A DNA stretch of 64,000 bases from Gammaproteobacteria bacterium (GCA_016191245.1 JACPOY010000030.1:124001-188000), one strand, 5' to 3'. Positions 9,372-19,042 are shown, counted from the stretch's first letter. Numbers and translations are program-made. Notes: generated by a model not told the origin, from the letters alone.

Positions 9372-11648
9372 GTGGATACATTACAACTTCCAAAACAAGA
9401 TAATACCGCCAAGACATTAATTGTTCTCTTACTTTTAGTCACGATAGGTTGCTGGTTAACGATGATTTGGTCAACCTATCATACTTATCAGGAAGCACCA
9501 CCCATCCCAAAAATGATGAAATCGATAAATAGTCAATTGATTATGACACTGGAAGATATTGTGCAAGGCAAAGAAGGCTTTCAGAAAGCAGATCTGATGG
9601 ATTATGGCAGTTTATATGGTATGGGTTCATATTATGGTGAAGATTATACTGCACAATATCTTGTAGAGTTAAGTCACGAAATCATGGGATTGTTAGCAAA
9701 GAAGCATCATCATAAATCACTAAAAGATTTAAGCGATCCCGAGCATTTGACATTGCAACGAGAAATGCAGAAGTTGCTAAAAAATATTAATATAAATAGT
9801 GAAACCGTAGTATTACCAGATATTGTAAGCCAGGCAATAACGACATTACGTTCAAAAATTGCCAATGATCTCTTAACCGATCGATTTGAAAAAGGATGGG
9901 GAAAAGCAGCAAGTTTAAATCAAATGGAAGCTGAAAAAACAGCTGATTTTTTACTCTACTGTGTACTAACAACAGTAGCTAACCGGCCTGGTAAAGATTT
10001 TTCATGGACTAATAACTGGCCTCCTGAACCTTCTGTGGGGAATACGCCAACGACTCAAACATTTGTATGGACATGGGCATCATTAACGCTTTTATTTTTT
10101 GCAATTGGAGTTGTGGTCGTTATTTTCAGACTTTATATTGATACCTCAGAAATTGAAAAGCCACATGAGGCAATCTTAAATAATTTTGCAAAATTAACCC
10201 CAAGCCAATTAGCTCTTGGTAAATATTTTATTGTTGTTTCTTTGCTACTGTTAGTTCAAATTGCGGTAGGCACAATGATGGCTCATAACTATGCCGAACG
10301 AGAAAGCTTTTATGGGATTAATATTACACCTTACTTACCGTTTGCATTTTTAAGAAGCATTCATATTCAAGCACCTATCGTGTGGATTGGGTTAGGTTGG
10401 ATAGGATCGGGATTATTTTTGGCCCCTTTAATCGGAGGCAAAGAGCCTGTAGGGCAAAAATTTCTGGTTAATCTTTTATTTTGGATCACCATGATTATAG
10501 TGGGTGGTGCTTTTATTGGAAATTATCTGGGTATAACAGGTGTTATTCAGAAACATTGGTTTTGGTTTGGTAATCAGGGTTTGTCATATCTAGAGTTAGG
10601 TCGATTTTGGCAGATCTTATTTTTCATTGGACTTGTAGCATGGAGCTTAATCATGCTTAGGGCAATATGGCCAACGATGAGAGGTTTATTCAAGTCAAAT
10701 TCCTTTTATAGTTTATTCCATATAGAAAATTTATTATGGTATAGCACGTTTGGTATTGCTGTTATTTACGCATTTGGGATGATTCCTCTTACTAAAATTC
10801 ATTCTTCTTTTACCTTAACAGATTATTGGCGTTGGTGGGTCGTGCATCTGTGGGTCGAATGGGCATTTGAATTATTTGTAGCCGCAATCACAGGGTACTT
10901 CTTAATGGCTGTTGGACTAGTTTCCAGGCGATTTGCAGAACGAGCAGTATTATTTGAATGGATCCTCATTTTAGGAAGTGGAATTTTAGGAACAGGTCAT
11001 CATCTTTTCTGGGCTGGTGAACCCGAATTATGGCTTAGCATAGGAACCGTTTTTTCATTTTTAGAAGTTTTGCCACTTTTTCTACTTATTTTAGAAGCCA
11101 TCCAGCAGTATTTACATCTTAAGCAAAATGCTAATTTCCCGTATCGTTTAGCATTTTTATATATTTTAGGGGCTGCTTTTTGGAACTTTGTTGGTGCTGG
11201 TGTGTTTGGAGGTGCAACCATCAATGCGCCTTTAGTCAACTATTACGAACATGGAACATTTTTAACACTAAATCACGCGCATACGGCAATGTTTGGTGCA
11301 TTTGGACTCTTGGCCTTGGGGCTTATTTATTTGACACTACGTTATATGGCAGGTGATCGCATTAAATGGTCTGAAAAACTAGGGGTGTGGGCTTTTTGGT
11401 TTTATAATTTGGGACTCGTGATGTGGATTTTTCTCAATTTCTTTCCCATCGGTTGGCCGCAACTGATTGCATCTTATGAGCATGGATATGCATATGCTAG
11501 AAGCATGGAATTTTACAATACAACACTGTTTTGGCAGTGGATGCGAATGCCTGGTGACATAATTTTTGCAATTGGTGCTTTAATAATGGCATGGGATTTT
11601 TGGAGCAAGACACGTCATTTTAGTAAAGTGAACAAAGAAAATTCCTAA
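9372..11648 (+). CDS. norB: Quinol-dependent nitric oxide reductase (qNOR), single subunit
   Basis: Inner-membrane enzyme that reduces 2 NO to N2O with electrons from quinol; in non-denitrifiers and pathogens it serves NO detoxification. The N-terminal part after helix 1 is the haem-free cytochrome-c-like domain with the signature GKEGFQKADLMDYGSLYGMGSYYGED-type stretch (about residues 70-95). About twelve helices of the haem-copper oxidase fold follow, with metal-ligand His residues in SIHIQAPIVW, TGHHLFWAGEPELW and NHAHTAMFGAFG. The length of about 758 residues is that of qNOR and not of the short cytochrome-c-dependent NorB, and there is no norC nearby. AAGGAG at 9361-9366 favours the GTG at 9372; the GTG at 9366 would overlap it. 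Confidence 0.93.
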   Translation: MDTLQLPKQDNTAKTLIVLLLLVTIGCWLTMIWSTYHTYQEAPPIPKMMKSINSQLIMTLEDIVQGKEGFQKADLMDYGSLYGMGSYYGEDYTAQYLVELSHEIMGLLAKKHHHKSLKDLSDPEHLTLQREMQKLLKNININSETVVLPDIVSQAITTLRSKIANDLLTDRFEKGWGKAASLNQMEAEKTADFLLYCVLTTVANRPGKDFSWTNNWPPEPSVGNTPTTQTFVWTWASLTLLFFAIGVVVVIFRLYIDTSEIEKPHEAILNNFAKLTPSQLALGKYFIVVSLLLLVQIAVGTMMAHNYAERESFYGINITPYLPFAFLRSIHIQAPIVWIGLGWIGSGLFLAPLIGGKEPVGQKFLVNLLFWITMIIVGGAFIGNYLGITGVIQKHWFWFGNQGLSYLELGRFWQILFFIGLVAWSLIMLRAIWPTMRGLFKSNSFYSLFHIENLLWYSTFGIAVIYAFGMIPLTKIHSSFTLTDYWRWWVVHLWVEWAFELFVAAITGYFLMAVGLVSRRFAERAVLFEWILILGSGILGTGHHLFWAGEPELWLSIGTVFSFLEVLPLFLLILEAIQQYLHLKQNANFPYRLAFLYILGAAFWNFVGAGVFGGATINAPLVNYYEHGTFLTLNHAHTAMFGAFGLLALGLIYLTLRYMAGDRIKWSEKLGVWAFWFYNLGLVMWIFLNFFPIGWPQLIASYEHGYAYARSMEFYNTTLFWQWMRMPGDIIFAIGALIMAWDFWSKTRHFSKVNKENS

Positions 11649-11658
11649 TATATCAAAC

Positions 11659-11689
11659 AAAAAAGCCATCATTGTTTACAGTGATGGCT
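11659..11689 (-). terminator. Rho-independent terminator of the MOMP gene
   Basis: AGCCATCA (11664-11671) pairs with TGATGGCT (11682-11689) over a 10-base loop. Six A's at 11659-11664 become a U tract when read on the minus strand, so it ends the outer membrane protein gene; read on the plus strand it lies just after the qNOR stop but lacks a U tract. Confidence 0.75.
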
Positions 11690-11707
11690 CTATCAAAATA
11701 GCAATTT

Positions 11708-12814
11708 TTAGAAACTATAGGAAAGATTAAAATAAGGACCATTCACGCCAAAGTCACTTTGACTTTCCCCCATGGTCTCGACTGCTATCGTACCGGTTTG
11801 CAAAGCATTTGGTGGATTAACAAGAGAATTAGGGTAAACTTTTCTAATGGCATTTTCATAAGCTGCGACTTTATAACCTAGTTCTGCTGTGAGCAGAGAA
11901 TTTTTGTTAACATCGTAGGCAAAACTGATGCCTAATTTAGCATCTGCTCCTGGCACAACACGAGTTTCATGATGTGTGGTAATTGCTTGCACATTAAGGG
12001 GAATGGAAGGAGCTGCGCCAAGTAATGCCGTAGAGGTTTCAGTGAAGTGATCTGTTGCTCTTATTCTGCCAACAGATGCGGTTGCTGCAACTTGACCTAC
12101 AATGCCAAAACCATAGCAAAGATCGTATGTTCCACCAAAGCCAAATCGTGGACCAAATCCGGTAAATTCGGAGATGTTATTGCTGACAAAGCTAAAATTA
12201 ACATCCGCTGGTGCAAAAAAAGTGGTTTGTAGATCTTGCTTGATGCGAAGATAGCTTACACCACCAAATAGTCTTGTTTGTAGACGATGACCAAAATTAA
12301 CATATTGTCCAGCGTCAAGATTGACGACATCATAATCAAAATGATTTCGTGCAGCTGAAGCAATCATGGGAGCAAATCCGCCTGCACCGCCTGCAGTGGG
12401 TCCTATTTGAAAGAAGGGGCCAACAAATTGTAGTAGACCATTATCATCAATACTCACTGATGTTGAATCATTGGTTTTGAGTCGTGTCCAATTTAATTGA
12501 ACATCATTCCCGGTATTATTGAAAGCATAGCTTAAACCAACATCAAATCCGAAATGATATTGTGGATTAGCGCTATTAATAATCCAGTTAGGCGTAGGTA
12601 CTGGCATGGGGTGGGTTAAGATGGCATATGCATTACTAGTGCTGGTAGGTTGTTGCCAGAGCAAAGAAGCGTTGATTTCATAGGTTGTTGAAAAATGTGG
12701 AATGCTGACTAGAAAAGGATCTGCTGGGTGTGTTGTAACAGCAGCATAAGTTGTCGAAGCAAAAGATCCAAAAGCGAGGCTAAGTAGCGATAAGGTAAAA
12801 TTATTTGCCTTCAT
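11708..12814 (-). CDS. Legionella-type major outer membrane protein (Lpg1974-like porin)
   Basis: A 368-residue outer membrane beta-barrel. It has a signal peptide (about residues 1-24, ending TTYAA) and then alternating amphipathic strands with many aromatic residues, such as YHFGFDVGLSYAF, FGFGGTYDLCYGFGIVGQVAAT and SLLTAELGYKV, and ends in NLSYSF with the C-terminal Phe needed for barrel assembly. The layout (barrel of about 350 residues, FDYDVVNLDAGQYVNFG) matches the Legionella MOMP family, whose members are porins and adhesins. It is transcribed alone, with a hairpin terminator directly downstream. This gene is one of the best clues to the Legionellales origin of the window. Confidence 0.88.
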   Translation of the reverse strand: MKANNFTLSLLSLAFGSFASTTYAAVTTHPADPFLVSIPHFSTTYEINASLLWQQPTSTSNAYAILTHPMPVPTPNWIINSANPQYHFGFDVGLSYAFNNTGNDVQLNWTRLKTNDSTSVSIDDNGLLQFVGPFFQIGPTAGGAGGFAPMIASAARNHFDYDVVNLDAGQYVNFGHRLQTRLFGGVSYLRIKQDLQTTFFAPADVNFSFVSNNISEFTGFGPRFGFGGTYDLCYGFGIVGQVAATASVGRIRATDHFTETSTALLGAAPSIPLNVQAITTHHETRVVPGADAKLGISFAYDVNKNSLLTAELGYKVAAYENAIRKVYPNSLVNPPNALQTGTIAVETMGESQSDFGVNGPYFNLSYSF

Positions 12815-12970
12815 ATAAACCCATCCATGTCATTAATTATTATTTAATAGTCGCACTAAACCACAGTACTTTTCGATTGTACCTAGTGATTAATCAAAAT
12901 GTAAGTAATAAATGAATTAGGTAGGACGCATAAATTATAAATTGAACACGCTAACTACAGAAATTATTAA

Positions 12971-14119
12971 TTAAACTGATTGTTCATAGTTTTCAGGGCT
13001 ATTATCGCTCATCCATAAAATAGATTGACGTCTTACAGTATCCTCTAAAGTTTCTAACTCGGCGTATTGTTTTCTTAACCATGTGGCACCATTTTGGCGA
13101 TGTAATACGGCTTCACGTATGCGTGCTAATGCTTCCGAACTTTTAAGTGTTTTAGCATAATCTCCTAATTGATCACAAACTTGTAAAATATCATCGACTA
13201 AGGGAATTTGACTTTCGTTGATGGAATTAACAATGATTGCATCAAATCCATAGCGAGAAGAGCGAAATCTATTAATAAGATAAGTATAATAAATATCTTT
13301 ATGGAGTATTGGTTTTTTGTCTAATAACCAATAGACCAGTAATTGAGCATATGCACCTAGCTCAGCAGCTTTTTCAACAGTTAACGGTGTATCTCCAATT
13401 CTTATTTCAATCGTACTGTATTCAGGCTTTGGTCTAATATCCCAGTAAAAGTCTTTCATGCTTTTGACTATGCCTAGATTAAATAACTTATCAAAATAAG
13501 TTTTAAATTCTTTCCAGGATAATACCCAGGGGGGGGTGCCACTTAATGGAAAAGCGCTTATAACAGCTAAACGTGAACAGTCAAATGAAGTGTCCACTCC
13601 CTGTTGAAATGGTGATGCTGCAGATAAAACTATAAAGTGTGGTATGTACTGAGCTAGAGCATGGCAAAGATAAAGCGCATCATCTCCAGTTGGACAAGCG
13701 ATATGAATATGCTGTCCGAAAACGGTAAATTGCTTTGCTAAATATCCATATTGCTCTGAAACATGCGCAAAACGCTCAGTAGAAAAAATTCTTTGTTTTT
13801 TCCATTTTTGAAAAGGATGTGTGCCACCACCGCATACACCAATATGAGTTTGGTATGCTTCATTAGCGATGAGATTTCGTAAATCAACCAGCTCTTTATT
13901 TAACGAAAAATATTCTTCATGTATGGAGCTATTAATTTCTATCATTGCTTGTGTAATTTCAGGTTTAATTTCACCACTATGTGGTTTTTCGTCTAATCTT
14001 CTTAAAAAGTCTGAAGCCTCGGTCGCTAAATTAAAATTAAATAAATTTATTAGCTGTAGTTCTAATTCAACACCCATTGTTGGAAAAGGTTTACCTTCAA
14101 ATGGTTGTAAGTTTGTCAT
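12971..14119 (-). CDS. YbdK-type carboxylate-amine ligase (glutamate-cysteine ligase 2 family)
   Basis: ATP-dependent ligase of the GCS2 family, which joins an amino acid amine to a glutamate-like carboxylate. The N-terminal MGVELELQLIN holds the metal-binding glutamates; FGQHIHIAC and STIEIRIGDTP are the other conserved strands of the family, and the length (382 residues) is typical. Biological substrate of YbdK proteins is unsettled and weak gamma-glutamylcysteine synthesis has been reported for some. I put the start at the ATG at 14119 (GGGAA four bases upstream), 13 bases after the antiporter gene stop, rather than the ATG at 14158 inside that gene. It forms an operon with the antiporter. 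In gammaproteobacteria a glutathione-related ligase beside a Kef-like K+/H+ antiporter is a plausible functional pair, since Kef is gated by glutathione adducts. Confidence 0.85.
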   Translation of the reverse strand: MTNLQPFEGKPFPTMGVELELQLINLFNFNLATEASDFLRRLDEKPHSGEIKPEITQAMIEINSSIHEEYFSLNKELVDLRNLIANEAYQTHIGVCGGGTHPFQKWKKQRIFSTERFAHVSEQYGYLAKQFTVFGQHIHIACPTGDDALYLCHALAQYIPHFIVLSAASPFQQGVDTSFDCSRLAVISAFPLSGTPPWVLSWKEFKTYFDKLFNLGIVKSMKDFYWDIRPKPEYSTIEIRIGDTPLTVEKAAELGAYAQLLVYWLLDKKPILHKDIYYTYLINRFRSSRYGFDAIIVNSINESQIPLVDDILQVCDQLGDYAKTLKSSEALARIREAVLHRQNGATWLRKQYAELETLEDTVRRQSILWMSDNSPENYEQSV

Positions 14120-14132
14120 AAAATTCCCATTT

Positions 14133-15329
14133 TTAATTTTTGGTAGAAGACGTCTCATCAGATTTTATAAAAGCATATTGTGTAGCAATCGGACCTAAAA
14201 TATGTAAAATTGCAACAACAGAAACAACTATCATTGTAAGCTGTTTCCCAAGATCTTGATTAAAATCAGTGAGAGTGCTTAACATTCCAAAAGTGACTCC
14301 TGCCATTGGGGTAAGCGCAAGACTTATTGCAACAGTTTGTTTTGTTGTCAAACGACTTCTTTTGGCGAAAAGCCAAATACCTAAAGATTTTGCTAACGAT
14401 CGCACAAACAGAAAAACAATTACTGCTAAAGTAGTTTTAGCCAACCCCTGAAGATATATTTGCATGCCAGTGACTACGAATAAAAGTATAAATGCCAAGC
14501 GTATACCCCATTCAAAATCTACTTCAATTAAAGTATGTTTGCGATCAAAATTTCTGACGATTACACCAAACACAAATAGAGATAATTTAATAGAGAAATT
14601 TAATGAATTCGCCAAACTTATTGTGAGTAGAACTATACTAACAAATAAAATAATCTGATTTTGCTTTTTTTTCCCAATTATTTTTCCTATAAAGATTGAA
14701 ATCAAAAAAATTGAAAATGCTAGAAATACTGATCCAAAAACTTTGAAACCATAATTCTCAAATATGCTTGCGATGCCGTGTATTTTTGGATTTGCTATAG
14801 GCAAAAGCAAAGTAAATATGATTAATCCCCAAAAATTATTTAAACTGGTTAACATTAAAGTTCGTCGTGTAATTGGGCCTTCTGATGAGAGATCATTCAC
14901 TATAAGCATGATAACGGCTGGTGAGGTAGTCATGGCGATTGTTGCAGCAAATGATGATGACAAAGTTGAAAAGCCTAATAATAGAAATGCTGAAAATACA
15001 AAGATAAAAGTTAAACCTGATTCAGCTAAAGACATAAAGAATAAGTTACGATCATGTCTTAACCACTGAAAATCTAATTGCCTGCCTAAGTTAAATAAAA
15101 TGAGTCCTAAAGAGATATCAACAAAAATTTTAATATCGACAATTTCGGAATAATTAACGATGTTAAATAAACCAGGTCCTACTATAAAGCCGACTGCAAT
15201 GTACCCAGAAATTTTAGGTATAAATCGTATTAAGCGTGTTATTTCCCCACCAATTAGCCCAAGTAACAAAATTAATCCAAAGAATGCTAGAGGACTAATA
15301 TGTGTTGAGAAATTTGATAGAAAATTCAT
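14133..15329 (-). CDS. Cation/proton antiporter, CPA2 (KefB/Nha-like)
   Basis: A 398-residue protein with about twelve membrane segments. Typical CPA2 motifs are present: SGYIAVGFIVGPGLF early, DISLGLILFNLGRQLDF, the SFAATIAMTTSPAVIML unwound-helix region, and GVTFGMLSTL near the end. It lacks the C-terminal TrkA-N (RCK) regulatory domain of KefB and KefC, so it is the transport domain alone. The ion (K+ or Na+) cannot be told. The ATG has GGGA 6 bases upstream. It is the first gene of a two-gene operon with the YbdK-type ligase. Confidence 0.88.
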   Translation of the reverse strand: MNFLSNFSTHISPLAFFGLILLLGLIGGEITRLIRFIPKISGYIAVGFIVGPGLFNIVNYSEIVDIKIFVDISLGLILFNLGRQLDFQWLRHDRNLFFMSLAESGLTFIFVFSAFLLLGFSTLSSSFAATIAMTTSPAVIMLIVNDLSSEGPITRRTLMLTSLNNFWGLIIFTLLLPIANPKIHGIASIFENYGFKVFGSVFLAFSIFLISIFIGKIIGKKKQNQIILFVSIVLLTISLANSLNFSIKLSLFVFGVIVRNFDRKHTLIEVDFEWGIRLAFILLFVVTGMQIYLQGLAKTTLAVIVFLFVRSLAKSLGIWLFAKRSRLTTKQTVAISLALTPMAGVTFGMLSTLTDFNQDLGKQLTMIVVSVVAILHILGPIATQYAFIKSDETSSTKN

Positions 15330-15520
15330 GTTCTGTCCCTAGATTTTTGTAATTAAATATATTCTCTCTCTAATACCTGTATGCATACCTAGAATAAAAA
15401 TTAGAAAGTAAACTTATTTTCTTTAATCTAATCTTTAAGAAGTTTATATTATAAGAATAATAAGCCTACCCGATGTGTTCAATAAATTATACAGTAAAAT
15501 ACTTGCTCGACTGACTTTCT

Positions 15521-16594
15521 TCAGTGAATAGTGAGTATAGTACGAGGTGTATCATTTACAACATGTTTATCTTTTGCTTGCTCTCTCATTCGCGCGATGC
15601 GAGCCTCAAGAGGAGGGTGAGTTGAAAACAAGTTATTCACTCCTAAAGAGAATGATTCAATCATTCCAACATCAGATTTTTTTGCGCGATCAGCGAGTTT
15701 TTGATCTATTTCAGGATGTAAACTTGCACACATCATGCTTGAGAAAGCTTCCATATGATTATCGTGATCATGAGCATGATCATGATCATGTAGTCCATTT
15801 TTTCCGGGTTTGCGTAGCAATTCAAACGCTTCCGCCAAATCAGTTGCACGACCGCATGTTGCAGCCATATCATCGGCTGCAAATTCACGAGTACGTGATA
15901 AGCATAAACCTAACAAAGTACCGGTATAAGGAACAATCCAATGATAGAGTAAATATTCTCCTGTTTTACTGATAAATGAAGGTTCATCCTTTTTAGACTT
16001 TTTATGGGCAGTACGTTCTCGCTTCTTTTGTTGATATAAAGATTCGCTCAATACACGAATGCTACCAATTAAAATAGATGCTGCCGTTTTAGTGGTGATA
16101 TCTCGATTAACGATGTGTCCTAATTCGTGTAATAAAATAGCCTCAATCCAACGATTTGCTTTTACCATATCACCTTTAGCATAAGCTTTGGCTTCTTTTA
16201 AGAGTCCAGTGGTAATTGCGATAGCGGTATGATTTTGATTTCTTCCCGTTGCAAAAGCATTTTTGGTTTTGCTTTCCATGACACAGACTTTAGGCATGGT
16301 GCTTAAATTAACTTTTTCTAATTGACGCAGATTATCTACCATGGCGACTAAATCAAATCCTTCTGGCTTTTCTCCAGGTTTGACTTCTTTTGCTTTAAAT
16401 AGCCACAAAGCAATTTCTCTTGAAAGCCAAAGAACGGTGGCAGAAGTTGCCACGGTCAATCCAATACCGAATAAAACCCCCGATGTTCCTGCGGCTAAAC
16501 TGCCTAGTGCACCTACTATGGTTAAGAAACCTGTCATCACTAATAAAGATTTGATATTAGTTTCTGTTGTTGGAGATACTTTAAAGCCGAGCAT
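15521..16594 (-). CDS. htpX: HtpX-like M48 zinc metalloprotease
   Basis: Inner-membrane zinc protease implicated in quality control of misfolded membrane proteins. Two N-terminal membrane segments (about residues 16-66) precede the catalytic domain. It has the HELGH zinc motif (residues 156-160) and the third ligand in REFAADDMA (Glu238). An unusual histidine and aspartate rich stretch (HDHDHAHDHDNH, about residues 263-274) sits between the catalytic part and the C-terminal FSTHPPLEARIARM motif that is typical of HtpX; it could bind metal, which is inference. At 357 residues it is longer than E. coli HtpX, mostly by insertions around residues 190-210 and the His stretch. GGGG lies 8 bases before the ATG. 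Confidence 0.88.
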   Translation of the reverse strand: MLGFKVSPTTETNIKSLLVMTGFLTIVGALGSLAAGTSGVLFGIGLTVATSATVLWLSREIALWLFKAKEVKPGEKPEGFDLVAMVDNLRQLEKVNLSTMPKVCVMESKTKNAFATGRNQNHTAIAITTGLLKEAKAYAKGDMVKANRWIEAILLHELGHIVNRDITTKTAASILIGSIRVLSESLYQQKKRERTAHKKSKKDEPSFISKTGEYLLYHWIVPYTGTLLGLCLSRTREFAADDMAATCGRATDLAEAFELLRKPGKNGLHDHDHAHDHDNHMEAFSSMMCASLHPEIDQKLADRAKKSDVGMIESFSLGVNNLFSTHPPLEARIARMREQAKDKHVVNDTPRTILTIH

Positions 16595-16910
16595 TATTGC
16601 TACCCCTAGTGCATTTTAAATTAATGTTGTAAAGGTAAACAAAATTAGTTAGTTAAACAATGCCGCTTATCTGACTTTTTGCGCCAAACAACTAAACACT
16701 AAGTTGGCTAACTTTTGTTTGGATAATATCCTGCCTAGTGAAGAATTGATGAATCTCTTAATTCAACAACCTTTATGAATCAATGATATTGACTCTAAGA
16801 GAACAACTAATAAATAGAGATTTTATCGCCTATTAAGTCTTGCAACTTGTAAGTACGCATGTTTTTATGTAAGATAACTCAACTTTGATTAATTAGTTGA
16901 GCAACTTATA
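16595..16910. other. Intergenic region of 316 bases between divergent genes
   Basis: No convincing reading frame or RNA gene. It must hold divergent promoters for the HtpX-like gene and the protease-like gene. It contains an imperfect inverted repeat (CCAAACAA at 16684-16691 against TTTGTTTGG near 16715-16723) and a hairpin just before the plus-strand gene, listed separately. Confidence 0.5.
16878..16901 (+). promoter_or_regulatory. Hairpin at the translation start of the C48-like gene
   Basis: CTCAACT (16878-16884) pairs with AGTTGAG (16895-16901). The only ribosome-site-like GAG before the ATG at 16911 lies in the right arm, so folding would hide it. A role in controlling translation is inference. 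Confidence 0.35.
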
Positions 16911-18386
16911 ATGACCTTAAGTACATTTAGTTTTTTGGACAGCACAAATATCAATGATTTAGCTCGCGCTTACAGCTTGGCTTATCTGCGCAAGAAGAAA
17001 GTTAAAATTAACAAAGCGGAAAGCGAAATTGATAATAATTGGAATGTAGGCAAGTTTGAGGAAGGTTATCTGCTTCGTGCTGAAGATAATAGCATTTTTA
17101 CCTTATTTAATTTTCCAGAAATAGTCGACCAGAAGCTAGCTACAGAAAGACAAGTTGTGGGAAGTAACCTGCATGAAAATTTTGTAAATATTATTTCTCA
17201 TTTTATTGCCACAGATAAAAACGCGCTACCAAGCAATAACATGAAAATTGGTATGTGCATTAATCATCATAATACACACTGGACGCTTCTTTTAGCTGAA
17301 TTTTCAACTATCAATCAAGCTGAATATAAAACTCTATTTAATGCTTATCAAAAGCATGCAAAAACCACAAAAGAAAATCAATATGAAGATGGCTCAGCAA
17401 AGCCAATCAATATTATTAGAAATAATGTTGTTAATTTCGTGAAAAAATATAAAAAGATTAGTTTTAATGGAAATAGTGATCCTCGTAGCAATGGTTTGGG
17501 AAATAATCAATTACCTTTGAAAGTAGGAAAAATTGCATTGAATCATTTTGATTCATTGGGCAAGAAAACAACATATGCAAGCAATGTCGCAAAATCTGTG
17601 TCAACTTTTGCCAAGAAACATAAAGCTAAATTTTCTGCAATGGATTGCCAAAGACAAAGTGGCAACACTTGTGGAGACTGGTCTGTATACAATGCATTTC
17701 AATATGGTTTGTTAAAGCCTAAAAAGCAACATCCTACTTCAGCTAATCTTCGTCATTTCTTTAATAATCGAGATGTAACGAATGCACACCAAATTCTTTT
17801 TACAGCAAAGCCAAAGTTAAAGAAAATTGCTCAAAAAAATCAAATTTGCATTACTGAAAATGCTCAGAAATTAGATGATAATTATGTTGCCGTTTTTAAA
17901 GACTTTGGTAATAAGTCTGGCTCGCTGGTCGGCAGAACCTTTTTAGGTTTAGTTTCAGGAGCCATCTTTTACGCTGGAATGGCATTAGTATTTGTAAACC
18001 CCTTACTCCCTATTGCGGGAGCATTGGCAAGTGGACTCACTGTTTCAACGCTACTTTATAAGCGGTTAACAGAATTATTTTTTGGACAAAAAACAGTTGT
18101 GCTTGAGAAGAAAAATGGTAAACCAGTCGTGAAAGATAAACTAGAACATAGAGGTTTTGGTGATTTCATTGGTGTGCATATGCCTTACCAAAAAGATTTA
18201 GAATCACTTGAAAAAGATATTCAATCTTTAATCACTGAAGATTCTTCAATAACAGATAAACAGCAAATTGAAGTGCTGACTCATCAGTATGCGAAGAAGA
18301 TTGTCGAAGAAAATTCAAGCTTTTTCTCAGCTCAAGATAAAGCGGTTGTTAAATTAGATGGTTATGCTCATAAATTAGGGCGTTAA
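16911..18386 (+). CDS. Putative CE-clan (Ulp1/C48-like) cysteine protease, effector candidate
   Basis: A 491-residue protein whose N-terminal half carries the ordered catalytic residues of the Ulp1/SENP and bacterial deubiquitinase fold. They are His in NTHWTLLLAEF (H123), Asp in LNHFDSLG (D214), and Gln then Cys in RQSGNTCGDWSVYNAF (Q249, C254). The H-W, D-S-L and Q-x(5)-C-G spacing is what clan CE peptidases show; bacterial members are mostly injected enzymes that cleave ubiquitin, SUMO or NEDD8. Residues 341-384 form two membrane segments (FLGLVSGAIFYAGMALVFV and PLLPIAGALASGLTVSTLLY), which would anchor the protein, followed by a charged coiled-coil tail. No signal peptide. The downstream PAP2 gene starts 20 bases after the stop. 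Specificity cannot be told; protease assignment rests on motifs only. Confidence 0.7.
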   Translation: MTLSTFSFLDSTNINDLARAYSLAYLRKKKVKINKAESEIDNNWNVGKFEEGYLLRAEDNSIFTLFNFPEIVDQKLATERQVVGSNLHENFVNIISHFIATDKNALPSNNMKIGMCINHHNTHWTLLLAEFSTINQAEYKTLFNAYQKHAKTTKENQYEDGSAKPINIIRNNVVNFVKKYKKISFNGNSDPRSNGLGNNQLPLKVGKIALNHFDSLGKKTTYASNVAKSVSTFAKKHKAKFSAMDCQRQSGNTCGDWSVYNAFQYGLLKPKKQHPTSANLRHFFNNRDVTNAHQILFTAKPKLKKIAQKNQICITENAQKLDDNYVAVFKDFGNKSGSLVGRTFLGLVSGAIFYAGMALVFVNPLLPIAGALASGLTVSTLLYKRLTELFFGQKTVVLEKKNGKPVVKDKLEHRGFGDFIGVHMPYQKDLESLEKDIQSLITEDSSITDKQQIEVLTHQYAKKIVEENSSFFSAQDKAVVKLDGYAHKLGR

Positions 18387-18406
18387 TATTTAAAGCAGGG
18401 ATCCTG

Positions 18407-19042
18407 ATGAGTAAGCAGATCGAAAATACTTTTCAGTTTCTCAAAACACATTGGTATCCCTGCACAATTGGCTTATTTATTTTAGCTTCCCATATGGGAC
18501 TCTATTTTCTATTAATATCATCTGGACTTGCTTCAATTTTACCCGCGACGACTTTAAGCATTTTGCTTGATTGGATGCTCTGGGATCCAAAATTAATCAT
18601 TGTTAGTTTACAAAGTATCCTTCTAAGTTTTATCGCTGCAGGCACTGCACTTTACGAAAAGGACTGGCAAGGGTTAAAACAATTAATCACAATTCAGATT
18701 TCAGTAGGTGTTATTACAGAATTTTTGAAACGAACCGTACAAAGACTTCGACCTAATGGTGCTGATTATAAATCATTTCCCTCAGGACATTCTTCTGCTA
18801 CCTTTGCTGCTGCTGCATTTGTTCATCAGCGCTATGGTCTTAAAAAAGCTATTCCTGCCTATATGTGTGCCTCCATGGTGGGTTGTATTAGAGTATATAA
18901 ACAAGCACATTACCCAACGGATGTATTTGCAGGGGCTGCGATTGCTATTTTAACTGCATATAATTTATCAACTGAAAAACCTGCAACGCAAAGCGCACCC
19001 AAGCAACAGAGTAAAATTATCTTGGCGAAGCCGAAGGTGTAG
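18407..19042 (+). CDS. PAP2-family phosphatase
   Basis: Membrane phosphatase of the type 2 phosphatidic acid phosphatase family. All three signature blocks are visible: K-x5-RP (KRTVQRLRP, about residues 107-115), PSGH (about 125-128) and the R-x5-H-x3-D block (RVYKQAHYPTDV). Five or six membrane segments surround them, and 211 residues is a usual length. Substrates in the family include phosphatidic acid, undecaprenyl pyrophosphate and lipid A phosphates; the real one is unknown. GGGA lies 7 bases before the ATG. It follows the protease-like gene by 20 bases and its last 26 bases overlap the convergent kinase gene. Confidence 0.88.
   Translation: MSKQIENTFQFLKTHWYPCTIGLFILASHMGLYFLLISSGLASILPATTLSILLDWMLWDPKLIIVSLQSILLSFIAAGTALYEKDWQGLKQLITIQISVGVITEFLKRTVQRLRPNGADYKSFPSGHSSATFAAAAFVHQRYGLKKAIPAYMCASMVGCIRVYKQAHYPTDVFAGAAIAILTAYNLSTEKPATQSAPKQQSKIILAKPKV

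Noticed and set aside
13869..14198. Plus-strand frame of 109 codons over the YbdK/antiporter junction
   Set aside because: Antisense of two well-recognised genes, with no ribosome site.
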